64,000 nt of DNA from Diplonema papillatum (Eukaryota > Euglenozoa > Diplonemea > Diplonemida > Diplonemidae): positions 124,001 to 188,000 of the forward strand of contig JAPJBO010000306.1 in the NCBI GenBank assembly GCA_030068145.1. Reading direction: 5' to 3'. Below the pieces are notes generated by a model that saw nothing but the letters and a program-made list of their open reading frames with translations, was not told the origin of the DNA and made no database searches. Positions within the stretch are counted from its first letter, which is position 1, and every line of letters starts with the position of its first letter. Shown here piece after piece: positions 1 through 10,274 of the stretch. Position numbers and translations under genes: made by a program.

Positions 1-613
1 GACCAGTGCGGTGTTTAGTATTGCTTTTAATACGTAATGCCAACTAGTTCTCGAGTCGGAAGGAATACTCGACGTAGCTGCTTCGACTCCGAATGGACAG
101 GAGGAAAGTTAGAGGTAGAGGGGCACGTACAACTGGAGTTTTATGTCGGCTAAACCGACCAAAGCCTTCGTGGGCTTCGCAATTGACACAAACAAGGTGC
201 AATTCTCGTTCTTCACTCGTAAATTCACACACGTAACTTCCTCCGGCACGTCCAAACAACAGCAGCAAACAACAAACAGCACGCCTTTTCTTTCTCGGAA
301 GGGACTTTCTCGGGAAGGGAGCGGGCGGATAAAAAAGGGGCGCCCGCGAACACGAAGGGGCAATGTGAACTCCGAAACCCGCGTCAGAATTGCGAGCGTG
401 GTCGCGACTGGGACTCCTCGCTGCGGGGGGGGGCAGCTTGCACCGGGGAGAGAGATCTCGTTTTTTTTTTTTGACTGCGGAACTACCCTGTACAAGCCCC
501 CTGGGCTCGGGGGACTGTACGAGAGGAGGGGGGCTGAGTTTCCGGTCAAGGATTTGGGACTTCCCTGGATCAGGTACTGACGGGCAGCAGCGCCCCCCCG
601 GCCGCCGTGGAAG
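1..613. other. 5' flank of the channel gene
   Basis: The first 20 bases match the 3' part of the R1 SINE-like repeat ('GACCAGTGCGGTGTT'), so a copy probably runs in from the left. The rest is leader sequence for the channel gene, with homopolymer runs of G near 425 and T near 461. The open frames here, including one of 145 codons from 143, have no recognisable domain and overlap in several frames. I see no other gene. Confidence 0.4.
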
Positions 614-2971
614 ATGGCACTGTTGTCGGATGCGGTAGGGGACGTGAGCTCGGAATCGGTGGCGTCGTTGAGCGCGCCCGACCTGCTGGGGATGGCGCAG
701 CGGTTGTGCGAAGAGTTGCAGCGCGACACGGACCTGGCGGGGCTGGCGGGCGTCGACGGCTTCAACGAGTGGGTCAACACCTTCGCTCGCGAGCTGAAGG
801 AACGGCGGCGGCGGCGGTCGACCGACAAGCCCCTATCGCTCGGCAGAATATCAACCGGGACGCAGCCGCCGTCGGTGCCGGTCCAGTTGGCGGTGGTCGC
901 GGGCGGCGTCCTCGTCGTGGTGGCGGCGGCGGCGGCGGCGGGCCCCGGGCCGGGGCTGCCGATCTCGCTCGATGCCAACCATTTGCTCGAGCTTGGCGGG
1001 ATCGAGTCGTTCCTGTCGCTCGGCCCCCAGTCGACCGTCGGGACCGGCAGCAGCCTGGCGACGCCGGGGACCGCGTGCCTGCGGCGGAAGGAACCCGTCG
1101 CCTGCCCACCGCGCCCCCACGGGGTGCAGAAGGATGCCTGCGACAACAGCGGCACGGCCCGCGCCGCGGGAAACCCGGACGGGCGGCGGCGGAGGCAGAA
1201 CGTCCTGTTCAAAAGGGAGCCCGCCGCCTGCATCGGCGGCGCCGCGCAGGCGATGGAAGCCAAGAAGGAGCTGAAGAGCGTCGGCCCCGCCGCGCGCACC
1301 GTCGAGCAAGCCGAATTCGACGACAACTTCGCGAAGCAAACAGCGCGGCAGCGTGTCACCTGCAACCTGTACCTGCTGAGCGCCATATACAACGCGGCCA
1401 TCCTGCCGTGGCGGTACGCTTTTGACGATACCAGCCACGCCGCCGTCGTTGTCCTGGATGCCGTTTCAGACTTTTTCATCCTCCTCCACATAGTCCAGCG
1501 GTGCCGCACCCCGTGCCAAGTCAAAGGCCTGTGGGTTCAAGGGAACCTCACGATCTGGATGGAGTACGTGCGCGGGTTGTTTTTCCTCGACTTCTTCGCC
1601 TTCCTCCCCGGGCAGCTAGCGTACGCAGTCGGCCTCGTCTCTTGGTACCACCCGATGCTGAGGGTGAACAAGCTCCTGAGCGTGCTCGCTGTGCCGGCGT
1701 ACTCGACCTTGGCCGTGTCAGACGCCCTGCACCACTTCCAAATACGATTCCTAAGGTCCGGCGTCGCATTCGCCCTGGGCCTGCACGCGCTAGCGGCGGT
1801 ATTCCAGGGGATGATGCTCAGCACGAACGCCCGAGACAACCGGAACTTCGTCAAGGAGGAGATGCATGAGGAGTCCATGGACACGTTCCACCGGTACGTC
1901 TTCGGCGTTTGGTACTGCTTGACCGCGTCCTGCGGATACAACTCGCTGATGCCGCAGCTGGATGTGCACGTCGTCTTCGGCATTGCCGTTTCCATCCTCG
2001 GCCTCGCGGTGTACGCGACCACCATCGCGTCCGTTACTTCCTTGCTGGAATCGAGCAACAAACAGCAAATGCTGTTTCGCGATAAGATGGACAAGGTGAA
2101 TAGCATCATGGCGTACCGCGGGATGCCGAAGGCGTTTTGCAAGGAGGTGCACGCGTACTACAAGCACGTGTTCCAGATGAACAGCAAGAGCGTCGGGAGC
2201 CAGGAGGACGTCTTCGAAGACTTGCCCGAGGCGCTGGTCAACGAGATCACGTTCGCGCTGAACTTCAACCTCGTGAAGTCGATACCGCTGTTCGCCGCGA
2301 TCGACAACGAGGATTTCGTGGTGGAGATCGTCACGTCCCTCCGCATGGAAGTCGCATTCCCGGGGTGCCTGGTCGTACGGCAGGGCACCGAGGGCTCGGA
2401 GATGTACTTTGTCATGCGCGGTGAGCTGTCCGTCGAAGTCCAGGACGACCACGGGTTGAACATCGTCCACACCCTGCGGGAAGGGTCGTTTTTCGGCGAA
2501 ATGTCGCTTCTCTTCGGCTCCGTCCGCAGCGCGTCGGTCCGCGCGACTTCGTACAGCACGCTCTACGTGCTGGACGGAGACGTCTTCAAGCAGGTTGCCC
2601 TGAGCTACCGGGAGTGCCTGCAGGGGATCATCCAAACCGCGCAGGAGCGGTTGACCGCCGCCCAGAAGCCGGCGCCGCCCGCGTCGTCCGACAGCTCCGG
2701 TTCCGAAGACGGGTCCGTGGCCCCGACCGAGAGCTTGGCGTTCTCCCGGCACGAGACGGCGACGTACCTCGACACCCCGCAGTCGCAGTTCTTCTGCGGC
2801 CAGGGATTCTCCTCGGGCTTCGGCCAGGCCCCGCCGCTGCCCATCACGCCCAGCACAGTCGGCCTCGTCCGGTCGCGGGTGTGTGCCCCCCTTTTTTTGC
2901 GACAACCACCAATTTCTGCTTCCCTGGAGACAGCATTTGTTGCAGCTGGAAAGAACGTTGGCAGCGGTTAA
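614..2971 (+). CDS. Cyclic-nucleotide-gated / HCN-like cation channel
   Basis: A 785-codon frame from the first ATG. Residues 1-240 are low-complexity, Ala-, Gly- and Arg-rich and probably cytosolic. From about 245 there is a six-helix voltage-gated-like core: S1 near 245-270, S2/S3 in the 280-350 region, a weak S4 ('LRVNKLL', few basic residues), S5 near 385-405, a pore helix and S6 to about 480. The filter at 437-444 reads TASCGYNS instead of the usual T-x-GYG. A C-linker follows, then a cyclic-nucleotide-binding domain (about 560-680) whose phosphate cassette 'FGEMSLLFGSVRSASVRA' keeps the Glu and Arg that bind cAMP/cGMP. By family knowledge this is a plasma- or ciliary-membrane channel opened by cyclic nucleotides. 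The last 30 codons run into a tandem repeat, so the true exon may end near 2879 at a GTGTGT donor, with the tail being intronic. The family call is firm; ion selectivity is unknown. Confidence 0.88.
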   Translation: MALLSDAVGDVSSESVASLSAPDLLGMAQRLCEELQRDTDLAGLAGVDGFNEWVNTFARELKERRRRRSTDKPLSLGRISTGTQPPSVPVQLAVVAGGVLVVVAAAAAAGPGPGLPISLDANHLLELGGIESFLSLGPQSTVGTGSSLATPGTACLRRKEPVACPPRPHGVQKDACDNSGTARAAGNPDGRRRRQNVLFKREPAACIGGAAQAMEAKKELKSVGPAARTVEQAEFDDNFAKQTARQRVTCNLYLLSAIYNAAILPWRYAFDDTSHAAVVVLDAVSDFFILLHIVQRCRTPCQVKGLWVQGNLTIWMEYVRGLFFLDFFAFLPGQLAYAVGLVSWYHPMLRVNKLLSVLAVPAYSTLAVSDALHHFQIRFLRSGVAFALGLHALAAVFQGMMLSTNARDNRNFVKEEMHEESMDTFHRYVFGVWYCLTASCGYNSLMPQLDVHVVFGIAVSILGLAVYATTIASVTSLLESSNKQQMLFRDKMDKVNSIMAYRGMPKAFCKEVHAYYKHVFQMNSKSVGSQEDVFEDLPEALVNEITFALNFNLVKSIPLFAAIDNEDFVVEIVTSLRMEVAFPGCLVVRQGTEGSEMYFVMRGELSVEVQDDHGLNIVHTLREGSFFGEMSLLFGSVRSASVRATSYSTLYVLDGDVFKQVALSYRECLQGIIQTAQERLTAAQKPAPPASSDSSGSEDGSVAPTESLAFSRHETATYLDTPQSQFFCGQGFSSGFGQAPPLPITPSTVGLVRSRVCAPLFLRQPPISASLETAFVAAGKNVGSG

Positions 2972-3072
2972 CCACACGTGTGGGTTGAACGTTGAGTTAA
3001 GAACGTTGGCAGCGGCACATGTGGGTTGAACGTTGAGTTAAGGACGTTGGCAGCGGTTTAACGACACATGCA
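2950..3072 (+). repeat. Tandem repeat, about 45-48 bp x 3
   Basis: Three units begin 'GAACGTTGGCAGCGG' or 'GACGTTGGCAGCGG' (near 2953, 3002 and 3043). Each is followed by an ACACATG-type stretch and 'GGTTGAACGTTGAGTTAAG' in the first two. The array starts inside the last codons of the channel frame. Confidence 0.85.
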
Positions 3073-3102
3073 GGTTACACCGCACACACTCCGGTGCCTG
3101 TT

Positions 3103-3283
3103 CTTTTTTGTATAAGCACCTGCTTCGTAGGAAATGCTTGAGGAGGTGGTACTCATCAGCATGCTGATGACTCCCCACTATCGCAACAATATTCTAACCT
3201 CAAAGGAGGTAAATGTGCTGCAGCCCACACGAAGAAATACACTCTGAGTTTAGTGGCGGGCGTAAGCGCTCATCGGAAAGTAA
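3103..3283 (+). repeat. R4 dispersed repeat, plus copy
   Basis: It begins 'TTTGTATAAGCACCTGCTTC', continues through an AAAGGAGGTAAATGTGCTG block and ends in 'TTTAGTGGCGGGCGTAAGCG'. The same order occurs at 53690-53830 and, reversed, at 62673-62808. No coding capacity. Confidence 0.8.
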
Positions 3284-5915
3284 CTGTTTATTGTCGTATC
3301 ATTTTCTCCTCCTACCCACTTGTGGTTTATTGTTTATCATCTAGCCTCCGTCAAAATCTCGCGAGGAGACGGGAAGTGTATAGAAAGGAGTTGTTTTGCA
3401 GTTGGTACAGTCGTGGCGGTATGGGTTGGAAGGACATGCACAGATCTTCCGTTCGGCACAGACCCAGCATTGCATGCTACTTCCAAAACCCACAGAGACA
3501 AAGCGCGGCAGCGGCATGCGACTTTTCAGGCAATCTGCAACGCGCCGGCCTGGCTCGCGACTACCAGGCGTACAGCTCTCCGCGGCTCAAGGCACTGCGG
3601 CCTAGCAGGAGGATCTCTCTTACATCCGTATGCGGTCACTATCTTTCTGACTGGGATTTTCACGGGGGGGCCGCAGGCCGCAGCCCACCGCGGGTCATTG
3701 CAGAATTCTCAGTTTCTTCGAAGACCACTCTCAGCATCAAACGTGCATGAGAGCCCCCTTCGTCGGGAAAAGCGAAGAACAAGAAACCGAGCCGCGACCA
3801 AAACACGTTGAGAATGTGGCCTGCGCAGGGTTTTCATCCCGACTACAATACAGCAACACGGCGGCTTTGACGATATCAGTTTCATCGGGCGCACATCGAA
3901 TCCATTGCTGTCCAATCGACGCATGTCAAGGAGCGGCCGATGAAGACGTCGTACCGCACGCAATTCTTAACGAAGCGCCAGAGATCTCACGCCGGACGAT
4001 AGGGTGGTCATGAGTGCATTGCGGTGAACTTCTTCGTGTGAACTTCAACCGAGAAAACCGTTGTCAGCGGAGGTTCACAACTGTGTACATGCCTCAACGG
4101 TTCGTTCGTCGACGAAGGTCGAGAATCTACTAAATTCGTCCTAATCCGACCCTGGGACTGACACTGTGTTGCTTGGGAAATTACCGGCCGCCTGTTCTTT
4201 CGGTTCCGAGTAGAGATGATAAGCTCAAGGCGAGCGGCCGATGTGCGCTCACTCAGGCTTAGGGGGGTGTGAAGCTCATACAGAGAATTAGCTACTTTAT
4301 GCAGAGACACAGCAGAGGGAGGAGGAAGCAGCCCACCAAGCGAAGCACCGCAATAAGCATGTAGTTGTGTTGAGGCTGACCAGCTGACAAACGAACAAAG
4401 GTCGAAAGGCACCCGTCTGCACGCCAATACGGGATCGTCGGAAGCACAAAAGCTGCTCACCAAATATCTAGCCCCACCAGCTTCGACCGACACAAATTGC
4501 ACACTTAAATAAGGGTTAGGGTTAAGACGTACGAAAGCTTGGACGCTAACAGAATACCACGAAAAAAAAGCCTCCCGGCAAAAATTCGGTTCAACATGTT
4601 TTCACCTCGCTTCCTGTGCGAGCGCTCTTGCTTTTCCAAGCACGCGTCGCCCCTCAGGTTGTGAAGAGACTGCCCGCTTACCGTTCTCACTCAATCAAAG
4701 CATGAGTAGCATTTGACGGGCTGGTCAACCGCTTGACAGTCATCATCTGCTGAAGCTCGATATCCCCCGAAGGCCGATAGCGAACGAGTCACCGTATGCA
4801 AAAAGAAATTTGAAAAGAGGGTCAAAAGTCCGCGTGAAACGGATGTGCGGTGAGAGTCGGAGACTTTGCGAAGTTCGTTTGACGGCACGTGATTCGCTCC
4901 ACGTACTAGCGTTGGAACAGGGCTTAAAACTGCGACCCGGACATTCAGCTGTTGTGATGGGGCCGGGAACCCGCGCAGCTAACAACGGAGGAAAAACAGA
5001 AGTCTTGAGCGATGCCGGATGGAGAAGCTGACAGCCCCCCACGCTCTATCCGCCCCCCGAAAGATCCCGCCCCACCCACCCTTCGGAGAGGAGTCACAGG
5101 ACCCAAAAGCAGCGTGTCCGAAACTCAAATCCGACTGGTGAAAGTGTATACTTCGATTCAGACGCTACCCACTCAAAGCCCTGAACTTAAACACACGCAC
5201 ACACGCATATAGGATCACTTTTTAGCAAAGCAATAAAAGACAAACTTCAACACCGAGAAAGAGGCAAAGGAAAACCACACGGAAGTCAGCTCATATTCTT
5301 CCAAACCTTGTTTCTGCCGAACAACCCAAAAGCGCAAAAAGAAACCAGGTCGGAATCTTATTTTCTACAAGTAAAATAAGAAACCAACACAGTGACATCC
5401 ACCTTCCAAAACCGACCCCCGCTTTCCTGAACGCGAAGAAAGCACGAAGGAACCTCCAAACCAAAGGCGACCCATCCAATCAAATAGCGTGTCGTCGTCC
5501 GAAATCGAACCTTCAAGAACTCGAGTAAAAACAGCAAAACCCTCACGCATACACACCTGCCATCCTTGCTCGGAACTGTAATATCGAAATAAGTAAAAAG
5601 TATTGACAAGCAAACGAGCAAATAAAAGAGCAGACACCCTTCTTTTTGTAACGTCCTTTCTTCTGCCCTTGTTTTTCTCTCATATTATCGTATCCTTTCC
5701 TGTCACCCCGCCCCACATCACTTGCTTTCTATTTTTGAAGTCGTTTGTCTTCTGGACTTGTTTTTTCTTGGCTATCTGTAACTTCACTCACACGCAGTTG
5801 TCTTGTCATTCTTTAGAAAAGCGGTTGAACGTCTCTTTTCTCTGTAGAAGCATAATAACGAAAAGAGGGAAAAGGAGAAGTAGAACCTCGAGAAAGCAAA
5901 GCGGCGAGGAAGAAG
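3284..5915. other. Intergenic, no gene recognised
   Basis: About 2.6 kb with only short overlapping frames and no domain. A part-match to the repeat seen in the protease intron ('GCATCAAACGTGCATGAGAG') lies near 3736, and an R2 fragment near 4420-4450. A two-unit telomere-like 'GGGTTAGGGTTA' occurs at 4508-4525. The last 300 bases are A- and T-rich and probably hold the promoter and leader of the SpoVS gene. Confidence 0.4.
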
Positions 5916-6448
5916 ATGATGCAGCTGCCCGGCGACCTGACCCAGTGGGGGCAAACCGCGCCCTTGTACCCAGCGATGCCGTTTGGGTTTGTTCCCGTGG
6001 GCATGATGCCGCAGGCTGCGGGGTTTCCCGTGCAGGGTTTGCAGAACATGCCGAATATGCAGAGCATGCAAATGCAGCTCCAGCTTCAGCAGTTCGGCGG
6101 CATGCAGGCTTACCAAACCCAAGTGCAAGCCTTCGAGAACATGGCGCCCAAGAAGCAGCAGGCCGACAACGATTCAGACGAAGACTCTTCGGAAGAGAGC
6201 GACGACAGCGACGCTTCCCCTTCGCCCGCGTTGGCCTCCGGCCACCGCACGACGGACACAGCGTTGGTCGCGTCAGCGTCGGCCACATCCGCTTTGCTGC
6301 GGCAGCAAGCCGCGTACGCGCAAGCCCTCGCGCAGATCCAGATGCTGACCACCTTGAACAGCCAGCTCCAGCAGCAGCAGCAAGAGCAGAGCCTGCAGGT
6401 GGCCTACCAGCAGCACATGCAGATGCTGCTCGCCCTGCAGCAGGGGGC

Positions 6449-6488
<40 letters not shown>

Positions 6489-7412
6489 GTCCAGGTGCCG
6501 CAAGCACCGGGGCCTATCCTGCTGCCGGCCGTCCCCGTCAGCGCGCCCCTGGAGCCCGCCGCGGGGGTGCCCATCATCCGCAGCACGCTGGTCCAGGCGG
6601 CCCCCCGCCCGCGCGGCAACAACGACCTGGCGTCCTCGCAGGGCTCGGGGACGCCCGACACGCCCCTCTCCGCGTCGTCGGAGCCGAGAGCGCACGAGAG
6701 TTACCCGCCGCGCGCTGAGTGGCCAGAAGTCGAGACGCAGCCCCTCCGGGTCTCGTCGAACACGAAGGTGTCCGGCCTAGCCGGTGCCGTCGCCAAGCGC
6801 CTCCGCCAGGACGGCTGCGTCTCGATCGAAGCGATGGGTCCCAGCTCTGTCGCGACGACCGCAACGGCGCTGGCCCTCGCACGGTCGTTCCTGCGGCACG
6901 TGTGCCTGTCGCTGGTCGTCCGCATCGACTCCATCTCGACCGCCGCGCGGCCAGACGGGCACCAGCAGCACCTGCCGCCGCCGGCAGAGCACCCGGGCAT
7001 CCGGTTTGTAGTCCGAGCCGTCTCCGGGCAGGGCCATTCGCCCGTTTTTTCGGCGGTTCGGAAGATCCACGACGGGTCCGAGGTCGCGAAGGTCGCGGGA
7101 TCCATCGCAAAAATGGTACGTTCGGGCACGGCGCAGTCGGTCATTGGGCTCGTCCTCGCCTCACAGACGCAGGGGCTGCTGAACACGGGGGTAAAGGCGA
7201 TTGCGCTGGCGAGGGCGATGCTGCGGCAGGACAACCTGGACATCTCGTGCCGCCCGCACTTCGAAAACGACGACCAGCGCGCGAACCGCGTCCAGATCGC
7301 CATCCACGTCGAGCGCGGTGGCCACGCCAAGGCGAACCCGCCGCCGCCGGCGAGACCCACGGCGGCCGGCACGCCGGGTGACAGCAGGTCTCCGCCGGTA
7401 GGCGATTCTTGA
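5916..7412 (+). CDS. Q-rich protein with two tandem SpoVS (Alba-superfamily) domains
   Basis: A 498-aa single frame. The start is the first of two adjacent ATGs after an A-rich leader. Residues 1-80 are Met/Gln/Gly-rich; an acidic Asp/Glu/Ser stretch lies near 85-105; a long Gln-rich, probably coiled-coil region (about 130-195) ends in a run of 13 Gln coded by CAG. A Pro/Ala linker leads to two copies of a SpoVS-like fold. Copy 1 (about 276-365) has 'KVSGLAGAVAKRLRQDG' and 'ALALARSFL'; its strands are split by a His/Pro-rich insert. Copy 2 (about 380-467) has 'VAKVAGSIAKMVRSG', 'TGVKAIALARAML' and a final 'VQIAIHVER' strand. SpoVS is a small bacterial sporulation protein of the Alba nucleic-acid-binding superfamily, so RNA or DNA binding is a reasonable inference, not shown here. 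Low-complexity Q-rich tails are common in RNA-granule proteins. The stop lies tail to tail with a LINE. Confidence 0.85.
6450..6486 (+). repeat. CAG trinucleotide repeat in the SpoVS gene
   Basis: About twelve pure CAG units code for the polyglutamine run, and shorter CAG-rich blocks lie just upstream. Length variation between strains would be expected. Confidence 0.9.
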
Positions 7413-7689
7413 CGCTCTCCCTGCATCGCTTCTGTGATGCGAGCAAACCACTCCGGGGCGGGAGGTATTCACCGCGCCTTCCGGGGCCTCGAACGGGGGG
7501 GCTCCTTCGCACGGTTCCGTGCTTGTGCTTCTTCCTGCCGCTTCTGCCTTCGCCTTCCAGTCCGGCTTTCCCTGCGTCCACCCTGCCGGATAGGCCTCCT
7601 CTGGCAAAAAGGTTGCGGCCCATTCCCGGTGCGGAGGGAACGGGCTGTTTTCTTGCTGTTCTGGGCGATTTTCTCGCGTGTGTTCGCGT

Positions 7690-8400
7690 ATCTTCATGAT
7701 CACTTCCTCGGTCGCGGTCGACAACTGTGCACGCCTCGAAACACCCCGCACAACCGTTCCTCCCACAGATGTCAAAACGGTGGTGGAGTATTCATGGCCG
7801 CAGAACCACGGCTGTGCAACCACCTTCCTATACGCCTTCCCCATTTCGATGAGGCTGAGCGCTTTTCCTAGACCGGACCGGCGGAAGTTTGCCAGCATGG
7901 TCTCTTGTTGCTGCCGGGTGGGCCTCTGGCATTGCACCAAGTCCATGGCGGCGTTACTCAGCGCGTCCGCGTCTGTGTTCAGCTCCCGCGCAACGTGCTC
8001 AATGTGCAGTGTCAGCCGTCTCTGCAGGGACGACACCTTCAAGGCCGCGCGCGTCAGATACGGCTTCAGTTCCTCTGAACATGCCATGCGTCGTGCGAGG
8101 TGCCCGACAACGAGCGCCGAGTCGCCTCGCACCGTGCATTCCTCTCTTTCCGCTTCGCCTGCATTCCCCAGCAGGTGCAGGCCCGCTAGCAGTCCTTCGT
8201 ACTCTGCTACGTTGTTGCTGCGTACGGTCGGCAGTGGCAGGACCACTTCTGCCACTTTCACTCCATCGCGGTACACGACTGCCCCCGCCCCGGCAACGGC
8301 GAAGGCGGTCCCATTCGCTCTCGCCCCGCCATCGAAATAAAACAGAACTGCTGTCTCCCATTTCCCGGACCGGTAACGTTGCGCGGGCTGCTGTCGCCTT
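7690..8400 (-). pseudogene. LINE RNase H domain
   Basis: A type I RNase H fold with all four expected acidic residues: 'FYFDGGARANG' (Asp), 'NNVAEYEGLLAGL' (Glu), 'VRGDSALVVGHL' (Asp) and 'ELNTDADALSNAAM' (Asp). The role in the family is to remove RNA from the RNA/DNA hybrid. The frame starts one base out of phase with the upstream LINE frame, and its C-terminal end has no stop before the antisense of the SpoVS gene. Confidence 0.8.
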
Positions 8401-9822
8401 GCCGGTTGGTGCTTGCGGGAGGGCTGAGTAGTACCTACTCTTCAGGTCAGGGAGTCGCCGTCCAGTGTACAGCTCGAACTCCACTGCCAATTCGATGAAG
8501 CTGGTCCCCAGCTCGTCGTGCCCTGGGGGGGCCCACTTCGTCTGCTGCAGCCAGTCGGTGAATGCCAGCCACATCTCTTGGCCATATTTCCACTTCGTTT
8601 CGACGGCGGATGGTGCGATGGCAGGGACCGTGAGTCTGTGTGGTTCTGATGGCTTCCACCCGCGCGGGTAGTTCACGGTCCTGTGATGCCTGGTGGACCT
8701 GTCAAGCAGGCCGTCTGCTTCCTGACGTCGAGTTAGGACCTCGACGAAGAAAAGGTGTAGCCGCTTCAGAACACGCAACCTTTCTTCCCTAGCTGCCGGC
8801 AGCCCGGGGATCGCTTCGTCTCCTCGTACAGCTGGGGCCACCCCGCACAAGCGTAGGCACGGGGGCCAATTCCTTTGCACGTTCACCAAGTCTCCGTGCT
8901 TCGATCGAATTCGTTCCCAGGCTGGGCACGTCCAGAACAAGTGCTCTACCGTCTCCCGGTCCTGTGTGTCGCAGTACGGGCAGTTTCGTTCACCCAACCC
9001 CGTTCGCCCGGTTGCCGGTGTGGCTCCCGCAAGTACCGACTTGAGCATGCCGGCTTCGTACGCGGTGAGGGGGGAGTCCCGCATTTCTAGTAGGTGCCGG
9101 GTTGCCTGGTGGTCTACCCCATTCTGCACACCCCCGAAGTCCGCTGCTCGCCGCGCTGCGAGCTGAGCCATCTCACGCAGCCTCAGCGCGTGCCGCAAGT
9201 CGTGTTGAAATATTCGGGTGCAGCCCTGCGCCGCTGCATCGTGCACTACCTCGTCTCCGGCTTCGTTCGTGTAGGCAATGCTGGTCGGTGCCACCCAGCG
9301 CCACTGGAGCCCATCCAGAGCTCTCTTGAAAAGGGCTAGGGGCCCTCTCAGCATTAGTAGCGTGTCGCTTTGCTCCCATGCCGTCCGGGATAGAGTCCGC
9401 GCGGACTCCCACTTCTCGGCTTGAACAGCCCAGGTGGTTATTCTCCGGTAAACCGGCACTACTACCGGGTCGAGTCTGTGTCCGTGGTGCAGTATGTGCA
9501 GCACGGCCTCCTGGGCTCGACGCGGCGGTCCCGCCCACACCGCGTCAGTAAACAGCCTTCGTAGGCGCACGATATCCCGCTTCCTGAGTTCGGACACTGC
9601 GGTGCCGTAGTAACGCTTTGCCCCTGCCGTCATACTAACGACCAGGTCTCTTGCGTCGCCTGGAAGTGGGAGACATGTGTGTGTGTGTGCGCGAAGTGGC
9701 AGGGCAACGGCAACGTCCAGAACGGCGGCTGCGAGAGTAAAGCTGCCGAAGTCCACAGCATGGCCGCCTTGCGGGCGCAGCTGCTGGGCCAGTCCGACGT
9801 GCCCACACCGGCTGGGAGATCA
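8360..9822 (-). pseudogene. LINE post-RT connector and zinc knuckle
   Basis: An open frame with no in-frame stop from about 9822 down to beyond 8440. It opens with 'LRAHTHTCLPLPGDARDLVV', then a helical connector, 'HLFWTCPAWERIRSKHGD' and a Trp-rich stretch. These resemble the segment between reverse transcriptase and RNase H in LINE polyproteins. An in-frame TGA stands just upstream near 9823, so the RT part is missing or out of frame. The frame leaves the RNase H reading by one base between about 8440 and 8360. Confidence 0.75.
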
Positions 9823-9945
9823 GGCGCATTCTTGCCTCTTCTGGCCGCTGACAACTACGACGACTTGCTGTCGGATGAGGACTCAGCAGACCCCACGCAG
9901 TCCGTCCCGCCCCAGGAGACGGCGGCTACATCTGAAGAATGAGAG

Positions 9946-10140
9946 GTTGAACCGGTCCACCCCCTGTTGATAGGCTGCTGATAGACTATGCTTGCCTGTG
10001 ACAGCCTATGACAGCCTGTGATAGATTGCTCATAAAATGTGATAGCCTATAACAGCCTGTGATAGACTGTGGTACACAGCAGCAGGCAATTCGATGCAGT
10101 TCCAGGAAACAGGGGTGGACAGGTGCGGTCGTTGCACAGT
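9946..10140. repeat. R5 fragments and a degenerate 10-12 bp tandem repeat
   Basis: It starts with the R5 signature 'ACCGGTCCACCCCCTGTTGA'. From about 9966 to 10075 there are many variants of TGATAGCCTG / TGACAGCCTAT. It ends with an inverted R5 piece ('GCAATTCGATGCAGTTCCAG'). Confidence 0.65.
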
Positions 10141-10274
10141 CTGGGCTTGGCACGATGCAGTGGCCAGCCCAGACTGTGACACAAGCTCGCTCATGACTAA
10201 GTCTTGTTCCTTGGAAAGTACTCAACAAGTACCACCGGGAATGGTTGATGAAACTTTCCTCATGAGTTGTGAAG

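Larger units (their letters stand above)
7420..9945 (-). mobile_element. Non-LTR retrotransposon (LINE) 3' part, minus strand, truncated
   Basis: The minus strand codes for the region downstream of a LINE reverse transcriptase: a long connector, a C-x2-C...H...C zinc knuckle ('CPYCDTQDRETVEHLFWTC') and an RNase H domain. No reverse-transcriptase catalytic motif is visible, so the element is 5'-truncated near 9822-9945, where repeat R5 begins. The connector/knuckle and RNase H lie in two frames one base apart. The 3' end is not marked by a poly-A tail: the RNase H frame runs on without a stop into the antisense of the SpoVS gene. Post-RT regions with this knuckle and RNase H are typical of LINEs in the RNase H-bearing clades of protists. 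The clade cannot be named from this fragment. Confidence 0.85.

Noticed and set aside
109-1524. A 471-codon minus-strand frame over the channel gene
   Set aside because: Ser/Arg/Pro-rich shadow of a GC-rich coding strand with no domain; the plus frame has the channel domains.
1790-2977. A 395-codon minus-strand frame over the channel C-terminus
   Set aside because: Antisense shadow; typical Arg/His/Asp composition from GC-rich complement codons.
9679-9942. Acidic plus-strand frame ('DNYDDLLSDEDSADP')
   Set aside because: It overlaps the readable minus-strand LINE frame up to about 9822, so it is more likely a shadow; it has no domain or splice support.
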